Origin: Myxococcales bacterium
GTDB taxonomy: Bacteria > Myxococcota_A > Polyangia > Haliangiales > Haliangiaceae
DNA: 35,394 nt
NCBI GenBank assembly: GCA_028287115.1
Contig: JAQBQF010000032.1
Location: forward strand, 1 to 35,394
Reading direction: 5' to 3'
The first letter of the stretch is position 1, and every line of letters starts with the position of its first letter. The position numbers were made by a program, and so were the translations under genes. Shown here piece after piece: positions 26,921-34,773 of the stretch. A model generated the notes under the pieces. That model was not told the origin of the DNA, did no database searches, and saw nothing but the letters and a program-made list of their open reading frames with translations.

Positions 26921-27919
26921 TCAATCGAGCCTCCACAGATTGAGGCGCGAGCTCCCGAACTGCCGCGACACGACGAGGATCTCTTCGCCACCATCGACAG
27001 CAATCACCGCAATCCCCGCGATGCCCTCGCCATCGAACTTCCGCTTGAACAGAGGCCGTTTCTCGTCGCCGCCGATCGTGACGACCTTGACGACGTCCGT
27101 GTCACCGGGCGCATTCGCGGCCGAATAGATCAGCTCCGGCTTGCCGTCGTGATCGACATCCGCGATCTCGAACGCGAAGCCGACGTTTGGATATTCGAAG
27201 TGGCTCGTGACACAGGGCTCGGCCGCGCACGACTCGACCGCGACGTCGAGCTTGCCGGTGAGCTCGAGCACCGCGCGGACATGGAGCGGTCTACCCGCTG
27301 GATCGATCAAGTCCCTCCGACACCGCACGCCATAGAACCCGGTCTTCGCGTCGCCGAAATAGTTACGACCCGCCGCGAGTGCCTCATGCTCGCCGGCGCA
27401 CAGCGCAAAGCCGGCTTCGCCTCGCGCACCGACCAGCGTCTTGCCCTGCCACGATGCGCGTGTGCCATGCGCGTACGTCGACACGCTCGCGAGCACGGCG
27501 TCACCATCGATCACGGCCGCACCCACCAGATCGCGCGACGCCGGCACGGCGGGCTCACCGTCGAATGTGACACGACCGAGCTCCTTGGCGCGCCCACCCG
27601 CGAGCACGAGGGCGATCACCTCGCGCGCGGTCACCGCGTAGAGCTCGCTCTTGCCGTCGTGGTCGAGATCTCCGGCGACGAGCGCGGCAACCGGTGCACC
27701 GAGATCGAGCGTATCGATCCGCAGCGGCTTCCACTTCACGGCGATCGGAACCGGTGGTTTCGGCGCGTGCGCCCTACCGGCCGCGTCGAGCTGCGCGCGG
27801 ACGTCGCTCGCGAGCTGATGCAGAAGCCCATCATCCCCCTTTGGGGATTCCGCGGCATCCTCGGCGCGCGCGGGAGCACCGATCGCCACCAGTGCGATCG
27901 CGGCGGCGAACCTTTTCAA
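26921..27919 (-). CDS. secreted VCBS/FG-GAP repeat protein
   Basis: A 332-residue exported protein with the signal peptide MKRFAAAIALVAIGAPARA. The start is a TTG that overlaps the TGA stop of the PBP1A gene (TTGA), the same arrangement as at 2926. The mature part carries FG-GAP/VCBS-type calcium loops: GDLDHDGKSELYAV and ADVDHDGKPELIYS, typical of beta-propeller proteins. Two Cys pairs (GVRCRRD, SCAAEPC) suggest disulfides outside the cytoplasm. The larger open frame to 28711 is shadow sequence inside the PBP1A gene. Its coupling to a peptidoglycan synthase hints at an envelope role, but no function is known. Confidence 0.82.
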   Translation of the reverse strand: MKRFAAAIALVAIGAPARAEDAAESPKGDDGLLHQLASDVRAQLDAAGRAHAPKPPVPIAVKWKPLRIDTLDLGAPVAALVAGDLDHDGKSELYAVTAREVIALVLAGGRAKELGRVTFDGEPAVPASRDLVGAAVIDGDAVLASVSTYAHGTRASWQGKTLVGARGEAGFALCAGEHEALAAGRNYFGDAKTGFYGVRCRRDLIDPAGRPLHVRAVLELTGKLDVAVESCAAEPCVTSHFEYPNVGFAFEIADVDHDGKPELIYSAANAPGDTDVVKVVTIGGDEKRPLFKRKFDGEGIAGIAVIAVDGGEEILVVSRQFGSSRLNLWRLD

Positions 27920-30450
27920 TCGCGGTTGTCTCCGGTGACCGAGCTGCCCTCGGTGACCTCGCCGGCTTTCGGCGCGACTTCCGTCGGCTCGCTGCCTTCG
28001 ACGAACACCTCGTTCAAGGTCGTGCCTTTGGGTGCACCTTCGGGTGCGAGCAGGCCCGTCTCGCGATCGATCGTCTTCTCGACGACATGCGGCGGCCGCG
28101 GGAACGGCTTGGCCGGTTGCGCCATGCCCTTCATGATGTCGACGTAGACCGGCACCGCCGTGACGCCGCCCTGCTCTTGGTGTCCCATCGGCCGGTTGTC
28201 GTCGTAGCCGATCCACACGCCGATCGCGTAGTCGGGCGTGAGACCGATGAACCAGGTATCGCGCGCTTCGTTCGACGTGCCCGTCTTGCCGGCGACTGGA
28301 ATGTGGAGCACCTGCGCCTTCGCGCCCGTGCCCTCCTGGATCACCGACTGCATCATGTTCGTCACGACGTACGCGACCTCGGGACGGATCACTTGCTCGC
28401 CCTTCGGCGCGTCCATCGGCTTGCCCTCGATCGCCTCGATGAACTGCGGCTCCATCGCGATGCCACCGGCAGCGAGCGTCGCGACGCCGTTCGTCATCTC
28501 GAGCGGTGTCACCGCCGCCGCGCCGAGCGCGAGCGACATCTCGGTCTGCAGCTCGCTCTGAACGCCCATCTTGTGCGCGGTCGCCGCGATCACCTCGGGC
28601 TTGACCTCGTACGCGATCCGCAGCGACACGGTGTTGATCGATTTCGCGAGCGCGTGACGGAGCAGCACCGGCCCCTCGAACTGCCCGGTCTCGAAGTTCT
28701 TCGGCTTCCACGTCGGATGTTCCTCGAACACCTCGGGCGCGTCATTGACGCGCGATGCCGCGGTGTACTTCCCGGAGTCGATCGCGGTCGTGTACACGAA
28801 CGGCTTGAAGCTCGAGCCCGGCTGGCGCTTGGCCATCGTCGCGCGGTTGAAGCCGGCGACCTTCGACGCATAACCACCGACGAGCGCGCGGACCTTGCGC
28901 GTCTTGACCTCGATCACGACGACCGCACCCTCGGGGCCCGGCGCGAACGCGACGCGATGTTGCGCGTGCTTGACGACCGGCTCTGCGACGGGCTTCTTGC
29001 CGCCCGTGTCGTCGTCATCTTCGACAGCCGCGGCCGTCTTTTCGATCTTAGGAGCCGCGCTCGCCAGCATCACCTCGACGACATCGCCGACCTTGAACCG
29101 CTCCGTCGGCAGCTTCACCTTACCGTCGGCATCGAGCGGATTGAACCGCGCGTCTTCTTCTCCCGATAGCGCGACCGAGGCGGTCCAGTGGCCGAGATCG
29201 ACCTCGAGCTCTTTGTCGTCGTCGTGCACCGCCGTGACGACGGCATTGTAGACTTCGCCCCGCTTGGGCCCTCCGCTCGGCAGCTTCTTCGCGAGCTTCG
29301 CGATCTCGAGATCGGCTTTGTCGCCCTTGAGCGATCGAACCGCGCGGCCGATGCTGTGACGCTTGTCGACGGCGCGCAGTCCAGCCTGCAAAGCGCGCTG
29401 CGCCATCGCCTGGATCCCGGGATCGAGCGTGGTGCGCACGGTGGCACCGAGCGTGTCGAGGCCCTTCTCGCCCTTCTTCGCGATCAACTCCTTGCGCGCG
29501 AGATCGACCCACTCGGGCGCGGTCCCGAGCTCGGGAAACGGCTCTTTCACGACTTGAATCGGCCCGTCGATGAACTTCTGCGCTTCTGCGGGTGTCAGCT
29601 TGCCGAGCCTGACCATCTGGTTCAGCACGTAGATCTGGCGCTCCTTGGCGCGCTCGGGATGTCGCCGCGGCGAGATGTCGTTCGGCCCTTTCGGCAGCGC
29701 CGCGAGCATCGCCGCTTCGCCCGCGTTCAGCTGATCGACGTTCTTGCCGAAGTAGAACCGCGCGGCCTCCTGGATCCCGTAGCGGCCGTGGCCGAAGAAG
29801 ATCTGGTTCAGGTAGAGCGCCATGATCTCCTGCTTGGTGAGCGAGTGCTCGAGACGGCGCGCGAGGATGATCTCCTGGATCTTGCGTTTGAACGTCTTCT
29901 CCGGCGTCAGCAGGAACGTCTTGACCACCTGCTGCGTGATCGTCGAAGCGCCCTGCTTCGATCGGCCGCCTGCGCGCAGGTTCGTGATGAACGCGCGGAA
30001 CATGCCGACATAGTCGACGCCACCGTGCGTCCAGAAGTTGTTGTCCTCCGCCGCGATGAACGCGTCGATCACGAGCGGCGGGATCTGCTCGTACGGCACG
30101 TACGTGCGGCGCTCCGTGAAGATCTCGCCGATCCGCCGGTCGTTCGCGTCGAGCACCGTCGTGACCTGCTTCGGGCGGTATTCGCCGAGGCTGCCGATCG
30201 TCGGAAGATTCGGATCGCGTCCGTACATCCAGAACACGAACGCGACCGTCGCGGCCATCAGCGCGAGGCCGGCGAGCCCGAGGATCGCGACCCACTTGGC
30301 AAGCCGAAACCAGTTGAAGCCTCGCCGGGTCACCGGCGGCTTCTGCAACTTGGCAGGTTTGCCAGCGTTCTTGGGCGCACCGCTCCTGGGCGCAGCGCTC
30401 TCCGTGTCCCGGCTGCGCGACCACATCTTCATCGTGCTGCCCGACGGCAT
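27916..30450 (-). CDS. mrcA: penicillin-binding protein 1A (bifunctional peptidoglycan synthase)
   Basis: A class A PBP of 844 residues that polymerises glycan strands and cross-links peptides in the periplasm. After a short basic cytosolic tail and one membrane helix (about 52-75) comes the GT51 domain: catalytic Glu135 in EDNNFWTHGGVD, then GASTITQQ and YLNQIFFGHGRYGIQEAA. A middle region resembles the OB-like insert of PBP1A. The transpeptidase domain has SSFK near residue 547 (nucleophile Ser in QPGSSFKPF), the SxN motif KSIN near 604 and KTGTS near 721. The ATG at 30450 follows AGGAAG and is preferred to upstream starts (frame open to 30567). It is followed directly by the VCBS gene. The symbol is by homology to E. 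coli PBP1A. Confidence 0.93.
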   Translation of the reverse strand: MPSGSTMKMWSRSRDTESAAPRSGAPKNAGKPAKLQKPPVTRRGFNWFRLAKWVAILGLAGLALMAATVAFVFWMYGRDPNLPTIGSLGEYRPKQVTTVLDANDRRIGEIFTERRTYVPYEQIPPLVIDAFIAAEDNNFWTHGGVDYVGMFRAFITNLRAGGRSKQGASTITQQVVKTFLLTPEKTFKRKIQEIILARRLEHSLTKQEIMALYLNQIFFGHGRYGIQEAARFYFGKNVDQLNAGEAAMLAALPKGPNDISPRRHPERAKERQIYVLNQMVRLGKLTPAEAQKFIDGPIQVVKEPFPELGTAPEWVDLARKELIAKKGEKGLDTLGATVRTTLDPGIQAMAQRALQAGLRAVDKRHSIGRAVRSLKGDKADLEIAKLAKKLPSGGPKRGEVYNAVVTAVHDDDKELEVDLGHWTASVALSGEEDARFNPLDADGKVKLPTERFKVGDVVEVMLASAAPKIEKTAAAVEDDDDTGGKKPVAEPVVKHAQHRVAFAPGPEGAVVVIEVKTRKVRALVGGYASKVAGFNRATMAKRQPGSSFKPFVYTTAIDSGKYTAASRVNDAPEVFEEHPTWKPKNFETGQFEGPVLLRHALAKSINTVSLRIAYEVKPEVIAATAHKMGVQSELQTEMSLALGAAAVTPLEMTNGVATLAAGGIAMEPQFIEAIEGKPMDAPKGEQVIRPEVAYVVTNMMQSVIQEGTGAKAQVLHIPVAGKTGTSNEARDTWFIGLTPDYAIGVWIGYDDNRPMGHQEQGGVTAVPVYVDIMKGMAQPAKPFPRPPHVVEKTIDRETGLLAPEGAPKGTTLNEVFVEGSEPTEVAPKAGEVTEGSSVTGDNRD

Positions 30451-30568
30451 ACTTCCTGGTTTCTGCAACTTGGATACCCGCTGTGTGTTTGCATCCGACG
30501 CCCTCGGCACCGCCATTCTCCCTCGGTTGCGTCTGGTTTGCCACACGGGCTGTGTCCCCAGGCCCACA

Positions 30569-31273
30569 TCACCGAGCCAGCTTCCGGTCGACGATCCCGA
30601 CGACCGCGCGAATCCGCAGCGCGAACCATCGCGCCCTGAGCCGGACTCGGCGCGCCTCCTCGAGATCTCCCATCGCGCCTATATAACCGCGTCTGCGCGC
30701 CGCGATCCGGCTCATCGCCAGCCCGACCGTGACGCTCAGGTTGTAGCTCTCGGTAAATCCGAACATCGGGACCTCGACGGCGCCATCGCACGCGGCGATC
30801 GCGGGCTCCGTGATCCCCGCGTGCTCGTTGCCGAACATGATCGCGATCGGGGACGTGACATCGATGTCGTCGATGCTCGCCGTCGCTCCCGGCGCCGTCG
30901 CGAACACGCGAAAGCCTCGCGCCCGCAGCGCCGGAATTGCCTCCGCCGCGGACGGCCAGCGGTGCATGTCGATCCAGCGGTGCGCGCCGCGCGTGATCCC
31001 GGACGCCGCCGAAAACCGCTCGTTCGCCTCGATCACGTGGAGCTCCTGCAGGCCGAGAGCCTCGGTCGTCCGGATCGTCGCCGCCGCGTTGTGCGGGTCA
31101 TACGTATCTTCGACGACGGTCACCACCGACCCGAGTCGCGCTGCGAGAACCTCGTCGATCCTCGCGATCCGTTCGGCCGACAGCATCGGTTCGAGCGCCC
31201 CGCACACGGCCGCGGGCCCGTAGCGATCGATCATCCGCTCGATGGCGTCGGTCACGGCGAGTTGACCAACCAT
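30569..31273 (-). CDS. trmH: tRNA (guanosine-18-2'-O)-methyltransferase, SpoU/TrmH type
   Basis: A 234-residue SPOUT methyltransferase that methylates the ribose of a guanosine in tRNA (Gm18 in characterised TrmH). Family motifs are present: DPHNAAATIRTTEALG (motif 1 Asn and Arg), MFGNEHAGITEPAI (motif 2) and VPMFGFTESYNLSVTVGLAM (motif 3, forming the knot). The ATG at 31273 follows AGGATCC. Length is typical of TrmH with its N-terminal helix and basic C-terminal tail. It lies upstream of the PBP1A gene on the same strand (118-base gap). Part of this gene is duplicated at 32433-32559. Confidence 0.92.
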   Translation of the reverse strand: MVGQLAVTDAIERMIDRYGPAAVCGALEPMLSAERIARIDEVLAARLGSVVTVVEDTYDPHNAAATIRTTEALGLQELHVIEANERFSAASGITRGAHRWIDMHRWPSAAEAIPALRARGFRVFATAPGATASIDDIDVTSPIAIMFGNEHAGITEPAIAACDGAVEVPMFGFTESYNLSVTVGLAMSRIAARRRGYIGAMGDLEEARRVRLRARWFALRIRAVVGIVDRKLAR

Positions 31274-31418
31274 GCCGGGATCCTACAGTGACCACGACGT
31301 CGTTTCATGCGCAGCTCACGATATCCGAGGTGGTTGCACTCTTCTCGAAGCGCCGGATCCGCAAGGATGTCGAGTATGGCGAACGACGATGGTCGGGGTC
31401 AGGTTCTTGATCTCGAAG

Positions 31419-31814
31419 TCAGTCCCAGATCACTTCGACGAGGCCGCTCGCCTGGATCCGTTCATCGGCCGTGATGAGCGGGCGTTTCGTGGCTCGTGCG
31501 GCTCCAACGATCATGCGGTCGAACGGGTCCCTCAACGACCCCAGCAGGTCGAATTCGAGGGCTTGCTCGAGGTCGTGGGGCAAGATGCGGATCATCGAGT
31601 TCCTACGGATGGCTGCCTCGAGGTCGGCAACCCCGAGCCGAATGCGGCCGGCTTCGCCCAGCAGAGAGATCTCTATACCTATTATCGATGGGATCCACGC
31701 TTGTGCGCGGCCTGTATCGACCTGCCGCAGGACGCGTGCCGCCGCAGGCCCGAGATGCTTGGGCCGAGCTGTCCACCACACGAACGTGTGCGTGTCGAGG
31801 ACGTACTCCTTCAT
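31419..31814 (-). CDS. vapC: PIN-domain toxin, VapC family
   Basis: A 131-residue ribonuclease of the type II toxin-antitoxin class. It begins MKEYVLDTHTFVWWTARPKH with metal-binding Asp7. The other acidic residues of the PIN active site are Glu48 (IIGIEISLL), Asp96 and Asp99 (LRDPFDRMIVGAA) and Asp117 (LITADERI). Proteins with this LDTHTFVWW start are common VapC-type toxins; the target RNA is unknown. The ATG overlaps the stop of the antitoxin gene (ATGA). The longer frame to 31928 is shadow sequence. Confidence 0.92.
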   Translation of the reverse strand: MKEYVLDTHTFVWWTARPKHLGPAAARVLRQVDTGRAQAWIPSIIGIEISLLGEAGRIRLGVADLEAAIRRNSMIRILPHDLEQALEFDLLGSLRDPFDRMIVGAARATKRPLITADERIQASGLVEVIWD

Positions 31815-32107
31815 GCGCGCCGGTGCCGACCCTTGGTGCGCACGCCTTGTTGGAGCTTGGCGCTCGCGGAAGCGCGCGCAGACCGGAACTCCTCGTGGGT
31901 CTCTGGAACATCGAGGTGAGCCAGCCATCCGGTGATCTTGTGGGGCTGTCCACGGCGCACCTGGCGCGTGGCCAGTTGCTGTTTCACGATCGAGACGACC
32001 TCGCCCGATAGGCTGCGCCCATCGAGACGCGCCTGTTCCCGAACAGCCTCGAGCAGGTCAGGTGTCAGGCGAATACTGACCACATGACTCCGCTTGTAGT
32101 GCGCCAT
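31811..32107 (-). CDS. vapB: ribbon-helix-helix antitoxin, VapB-like
   Basis: A 98-residue protein whose N-terminal part looks like a ribbon-helix-helix DNA-binding domain: RSHVVSIRLTPDLLEAVREQ, then LDGRSLSGEVVSIVKQQL. The basic C-terminal tail (GWLAHLDVPETHEEF onward) should bind and block the toxin. It is the first gene of the pair with vapC, overlapping by four bases. The usual model is that it represses its own promoter; an inverted repeat sits over the start (32094-32126). Confidence 0.88.
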   Translation of the reverse strand: MAHYKRSHVVSIRLTPDLLEAVREQARLDGRSLSGEVVSIVKQQLATRQVRRGQPHKITGWLAHLDVPETHEEFRSARASASAKLQQGVRTKGRHRRA

Positions 32108-32126
32108 GTATTCGTTTCTACTACAA
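32094..32126. promoter_or_regulatory. candidate VapB operator (inverted repeat)
   Basis: TTGTAGT (32094-32100) and ACTACAA (32120-32126) are perfect inverted 7-mers separated by 19 bases and centred near the antitoxin start codon. RHH antitoxins commonly bind such repeats, so this is a reasonable autoregulatory site. One arm lies in the first codons of the gene, so part of the symmetry could be chance. Confidence 0.4.
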
Positions 32127-32210
32127 ACACGTCACCTCGGCAAGCTTCCAAGCGATGACCGTCTGGTTAACCGCGCATGACTGATCGACGCTCGACGTGA
32201 CGAGTGCATC

Positions 32211-32231
32211 AACGTCCGAACTTCGGACGTT
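32211..32231. promoter_or_regulatory. perfect 21-bp palindrome, possible operator
   Basis: The 10-bp arms AACGTCCGAA (32211-32220) and TTCGGACGTT (32222-32231) are perfect inverted repeats around one central C. The site lies about 100 bases upstream of vapB. Length and symmetry fit a dimeric regulator site; the regulator is unknown. It is too compact for a terminator. Confidence 0.45.
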
Positions 32232-32432
32232 CAACGAACGGTCGGCGGTACTACACGCTCCTTCACGCGCTCGCTCGCCCCGTATTCGGATCGCCGGAGT
32301 ACGGACTTCCGAGGTTGTTACTCGGGACTCGAGCCGTTGTTCGCCGCACCCGCCGCTTCACATTCAAGCCTTGCGCGTTTGCAGACGACGGGACTCGAAT
32401 TCGGCAGATTGGTCACCTTGATCGTTGGAGCC

Positions 32433-32559
32433 GGCCGACGGTGACGCTCAGGTTGTAGCGCTCGGTAAATCCGAACATCGGAACCTCGACGGCGCCGTCA
32501 CGCGGCGATCGCGGGCTCCGTGATCCTCGCGTGCTCGTTGAACATGATCGCAATCGGGG
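32433..32559 (-). pseudogene. partial trmH duplicate
   Basis: The sequence closely matches 30722-30852 in trmH, in the same orientation, with about a dozen substitutions and small deletions. Shared blocks include GTGACGCTCAGGTTGTAG, CGGTAAATCCGAACATCGG and CGCGGCGATCGCGGGCTCC. It covers the middle SPOUT region (the GNEHAGITEPAI to NLSVTVG part). One deletion is 2 bases, so the frame is lost. It is a non-functional fragment of trmH or of a close paralogue. Confidence 0.85.
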
Positions 32560-32867
32560 TGTCTCGCCGCTCGCCTTCCACCGTCTTACGCGTCCTTGCC
32601 AGGTCGCCTTCGCTTCTTCCCAATGGCCAAGCAGACAGGTCGAAGATGTTGTCTTCTTAGCATTGGAACATGTCGTCTATCAGCGTTCGTCGCCTATCTG
32701 CGTTCGTGGGCTATTGGACAGCCGAGGCGGCCCGGGCTGCCCGGTGCCGATGAAATGATGCGCAAGATGTTTGGCCCAGAGAAAATCGTCGCGATTGTTG
32801 AGGCCGGTATGTTGGAACCGGAGCGAACCGAGCGTCCGATGTCACTGGCACGCAACGAGTAGAGTAC

Positions 32868-32981
32868 ATGGCAAAGGTTTAGGTCGAAAACGATCAGAAC
32901 ACGTTGAAGACTTCGTCGGATCTCGACGTCGCTCGCAGCACGCTCTACCGCAAACTTCGCGAGCCCGCGCCACGTCGGTGA
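32868..32981 (+). pseudogene. remnant of Fis-type HTH (NtrC-like regulator C-terminus)
   Basis: The frame starts at ATG 32868 (MAKV), meets a TAG, then continues VENDQNTLKTSSDLDVARST and LYRKLREPAPRR to a TGA at 32979-32981. VARSTLYRKLRE is the second helix pair of the Fis-type helix-turn-helix that ends NtrC-family activators. Nothing of the AAA+ or receiver domains is present upstream, so this is a fragment. Confidence 0.55.
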
Positions 32982-33125
32982 TTCAACAACCGCGGATAGC
33001 GGGATAATGGTCTCGCGCGACGGTGCCAGACCATAAATCGAAGGATGCCGGAAGACGGAACGATCCCTCGCGAACGCCCCGAGGTCCATCGACGCGTACC
33101 GGCGGCTAGAGGGACGATCGAGCCG

Positions 33126-33398
33126 TTATTCGCGTCGTGCGCCGAACCGCGCGATGCGCGAGGCACTCGCTCGTTTGATCAAGCGCCACGTCAGCAGGCC
33201 CGTCGTCAGCACGAGGGCACCGCCGATGCCGAGCAAGCGCCACCGATACGCACCGCCTTCAGCGGGCCGATTCGACGTCCAGAATCCCGAAGGCCGCGTG
33301 TAGATGATCTCGTGCGAGGTCGGCGGCTCGGCGCTCGCGCGGGGCATCGCGAACGCGAGCCCGAAACCGACGAGGAGGCATATGCCAAACCGGCGCAT
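33126..33398 (-). CDS. small exported membrane protein, unknown
   Basis: A 90-residue protein with an N-terminal signal peptide (MRRFGICLLVGFGLAFAMPR, then ASAEP cleavage site). The short extracytoplasmic part contains SHEIIYTRPSGFWTSNRPAE. One membrane helix (LLGIGGALVLTTGLLTWRLI) and a basic cytosolic tail rich in Arg and Lys follow. AGGAGG lies directly before the ATG, closer than usual. I do not recognise the family. It follows the IPT/TIG lipoprotein gene by 37 bases on the same strand, so it is probably the last gene of that operon. Confidence 0.68.
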   Translation of the reverse strand: MRRFGICLLVGFGLAFAMPRASAEPPTSHEIIYTRPSGFWTSNRPAEGGAYRWRLLGIGGALVLTTGLLTWRLIKRASASRIARFGARRE

Positions 33399-33435
33399 GC
33401 CTCCTCATACCAGACCCCCGCGGGCGGTCAACCGA

Positions 33436-34773
33436 TCAGAACGAGCTTGGCGTCTCGCACATCGAGTTGATGCTGGCGTTGACCGAGGCGATCTTGGTCA
33501 TCACGCCGGTTGCCGTGGCGACGGTGTACAGGTTCGAGGGATTTGCGCTCTCGATCAAGTAGAGAGTCCCAGCGATATTTACGAGCCCTCGGACCTGGAA
33601 CGCAGCTGACGAGCCGGTGAGAGGCAGCCCGGTATTGACGACCGAGGTCGCCAGCGTCACGGTATCGAGCGACTGCGTGGCGATGTCCACGATGTACGCG
33701 GTAGCAGCGTCCTTGAGGGCTAGCGCGTTATGCTGGTTCACCGCCATGGCGGCACCACCAGTAACCTGGAGCACCGTTCCGGTCGTCGGATCGATCTGGA
33801 CCATCCGATTGGTCGCTGCATTCACACCGCCCGTCGTGTTGGAGCCATACAGATTGGCGCCGATGAAGACCAACGCAGACACGTTATGGTTCTGGGGCGT
33901 GGCAGTCGTGTCCGTCATCGCCCCGACCGCCGTGACATCTCCGGTCAGCGGATCCCAGCGTACGAGCGATGCGACCCGTGTGCCCTGAGAATGCGCCACC
34001 GCGAACAGCTGGCCGGCCACGTTGACGGCACAGGCGTGGACCGATGAAAAAGCCGGCGAGTTCGAAACGGTTCCGATATCGGTCACCGTTCCGGTCGCGA
34101 GATCGACGTGAAATACCCGGGAAGAGTTGCCAATCACGAGTAACCCATGCGTCGTGACCTTGAACCCGTTCTTGAGAGTCGCGCTCCCGTTCGTATTCGT
34201 TACGACCAGATCAGTCGGCGTGAATGGCTTCGTGCCTGCGGCGATCGCACCGGTGAGAGCAGTGATCGTCTTATCGTCAACAACGGTAACATTGGTGGCG
34301 GTGCCACCGGCGATCGTTACCGTGGTCATACCCGCCTCCGCAGCCTGGAACCCGCGACCAGTTATGGTGATCATGGTCCCGCCGGCACCCTTTCCGATGC
34401 TCGGAGTAACGCCGATGATCACGGGTCGCAGGTTATAGGTCAGCGCCTGTTCCTTGACGCCGAAGCCTTTCTCATTGGCTACGGTGATATCGACGACCGC
34501 TCCTTCCTGATCGCCCGCTGGCAGCGTGAACGAGAGCATGCTGTCGCTCATTGCCATCACGTTCGTCGCCGTCTTGCCGCCGACAACGACGATCGGACTA
34601 CCGCCGCTGAAGTTCTTGCCGGTTACGGTGATCGTCGCGCCACCTGGTGTGGGGCCGTGATCGGGCGTGACCTGGTCGATGGTTGGCTCATCTGCCTTGG
34701 AGGTCGTACTCGAGACCGAGCCGCAGGCGGTCACGAGCGTGACGCTCAATGCAATTAGCGCTCGATTCATCAT
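33436..34773 (-). CDS. IPT/TIG-domain lipoprotein with propeller-like C-terminus
   Basis: About 445 residues. The signal MMNRALIALSVTLVTACGS has a lipobox (VTAC), so it is anchored to a membrane facing the periplasm or the outside. Two IPT/TIG immunoglobulin-like domains follow: TIDQVTPDHGPTPGGATITV (first) and VIIGVTPSIGKGAGGTMITI (second). From about residue 215 the sequence has blade-like repeats such as VFHVDLATGTVTDIG, VRWDPLTGDVTAVG and MVQIDPTTGTVLQVTGG, typical of a beta-propeller. Such proteins often act in surface binding. The ATG at 34773 overlaps the stop of the upstream gene (ATGA). GC content is lower than in the central genes. Confidence 0.85.
   Translation of the reverse strand: MMNRALIALSVTLVTACGSVSSTTSKADEPTIDQVTPDHGPTPGGATITVTGKNFSGGSPIVVVGGKTATNVMAMSDSMLSFTLPAGDQEGAVVDITVANEKGFGVKEQALTYNLRPVIIGVTPSIGKGAGGTMITITGRGFQAAEAGMTTVTIAGGTATNVTVVDDKTITALTGAIAAGTKPFTPTDLVVTNTNGSATLKNGFKVTTHGLLVIGNSSRVFHVDLATGTVTDIGTVSNSPAFSSVHACAVNVAGQLFAVAHSQGTRVASLVRWDPLTGDVTAVGAMTDTTATPQNHNVSALVFIGANLYGSNTTGGVNAATNRMVQIDPTTGTVLQVTGGAAMAVNQHNALALKDAATAYIVDIATQSLDTVTLATSVVNTGLPLTGSSAAFQVRGLVNIAGTLYLIESANPSNLYTVATATGVMTKIASVNASINSMCETPSSF

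Larger units (their letters stand above)
32108..33125. other. 1-kb decayed region with gene remnants
   Basis: No intact gene is seen. It holds a 21-bp perfect palindrome (32211-32231), a partial trmH duplicate (32433-32559) and a remnant of a Fis-type helix-turn-helix gene (32868-32981). A short open frame at about 32757-32862 (MMRKMFGPEKIVAIVEAGML) cannot be assigned. Base composition is less GC-rich than the flanks. Confidence 0.5.
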
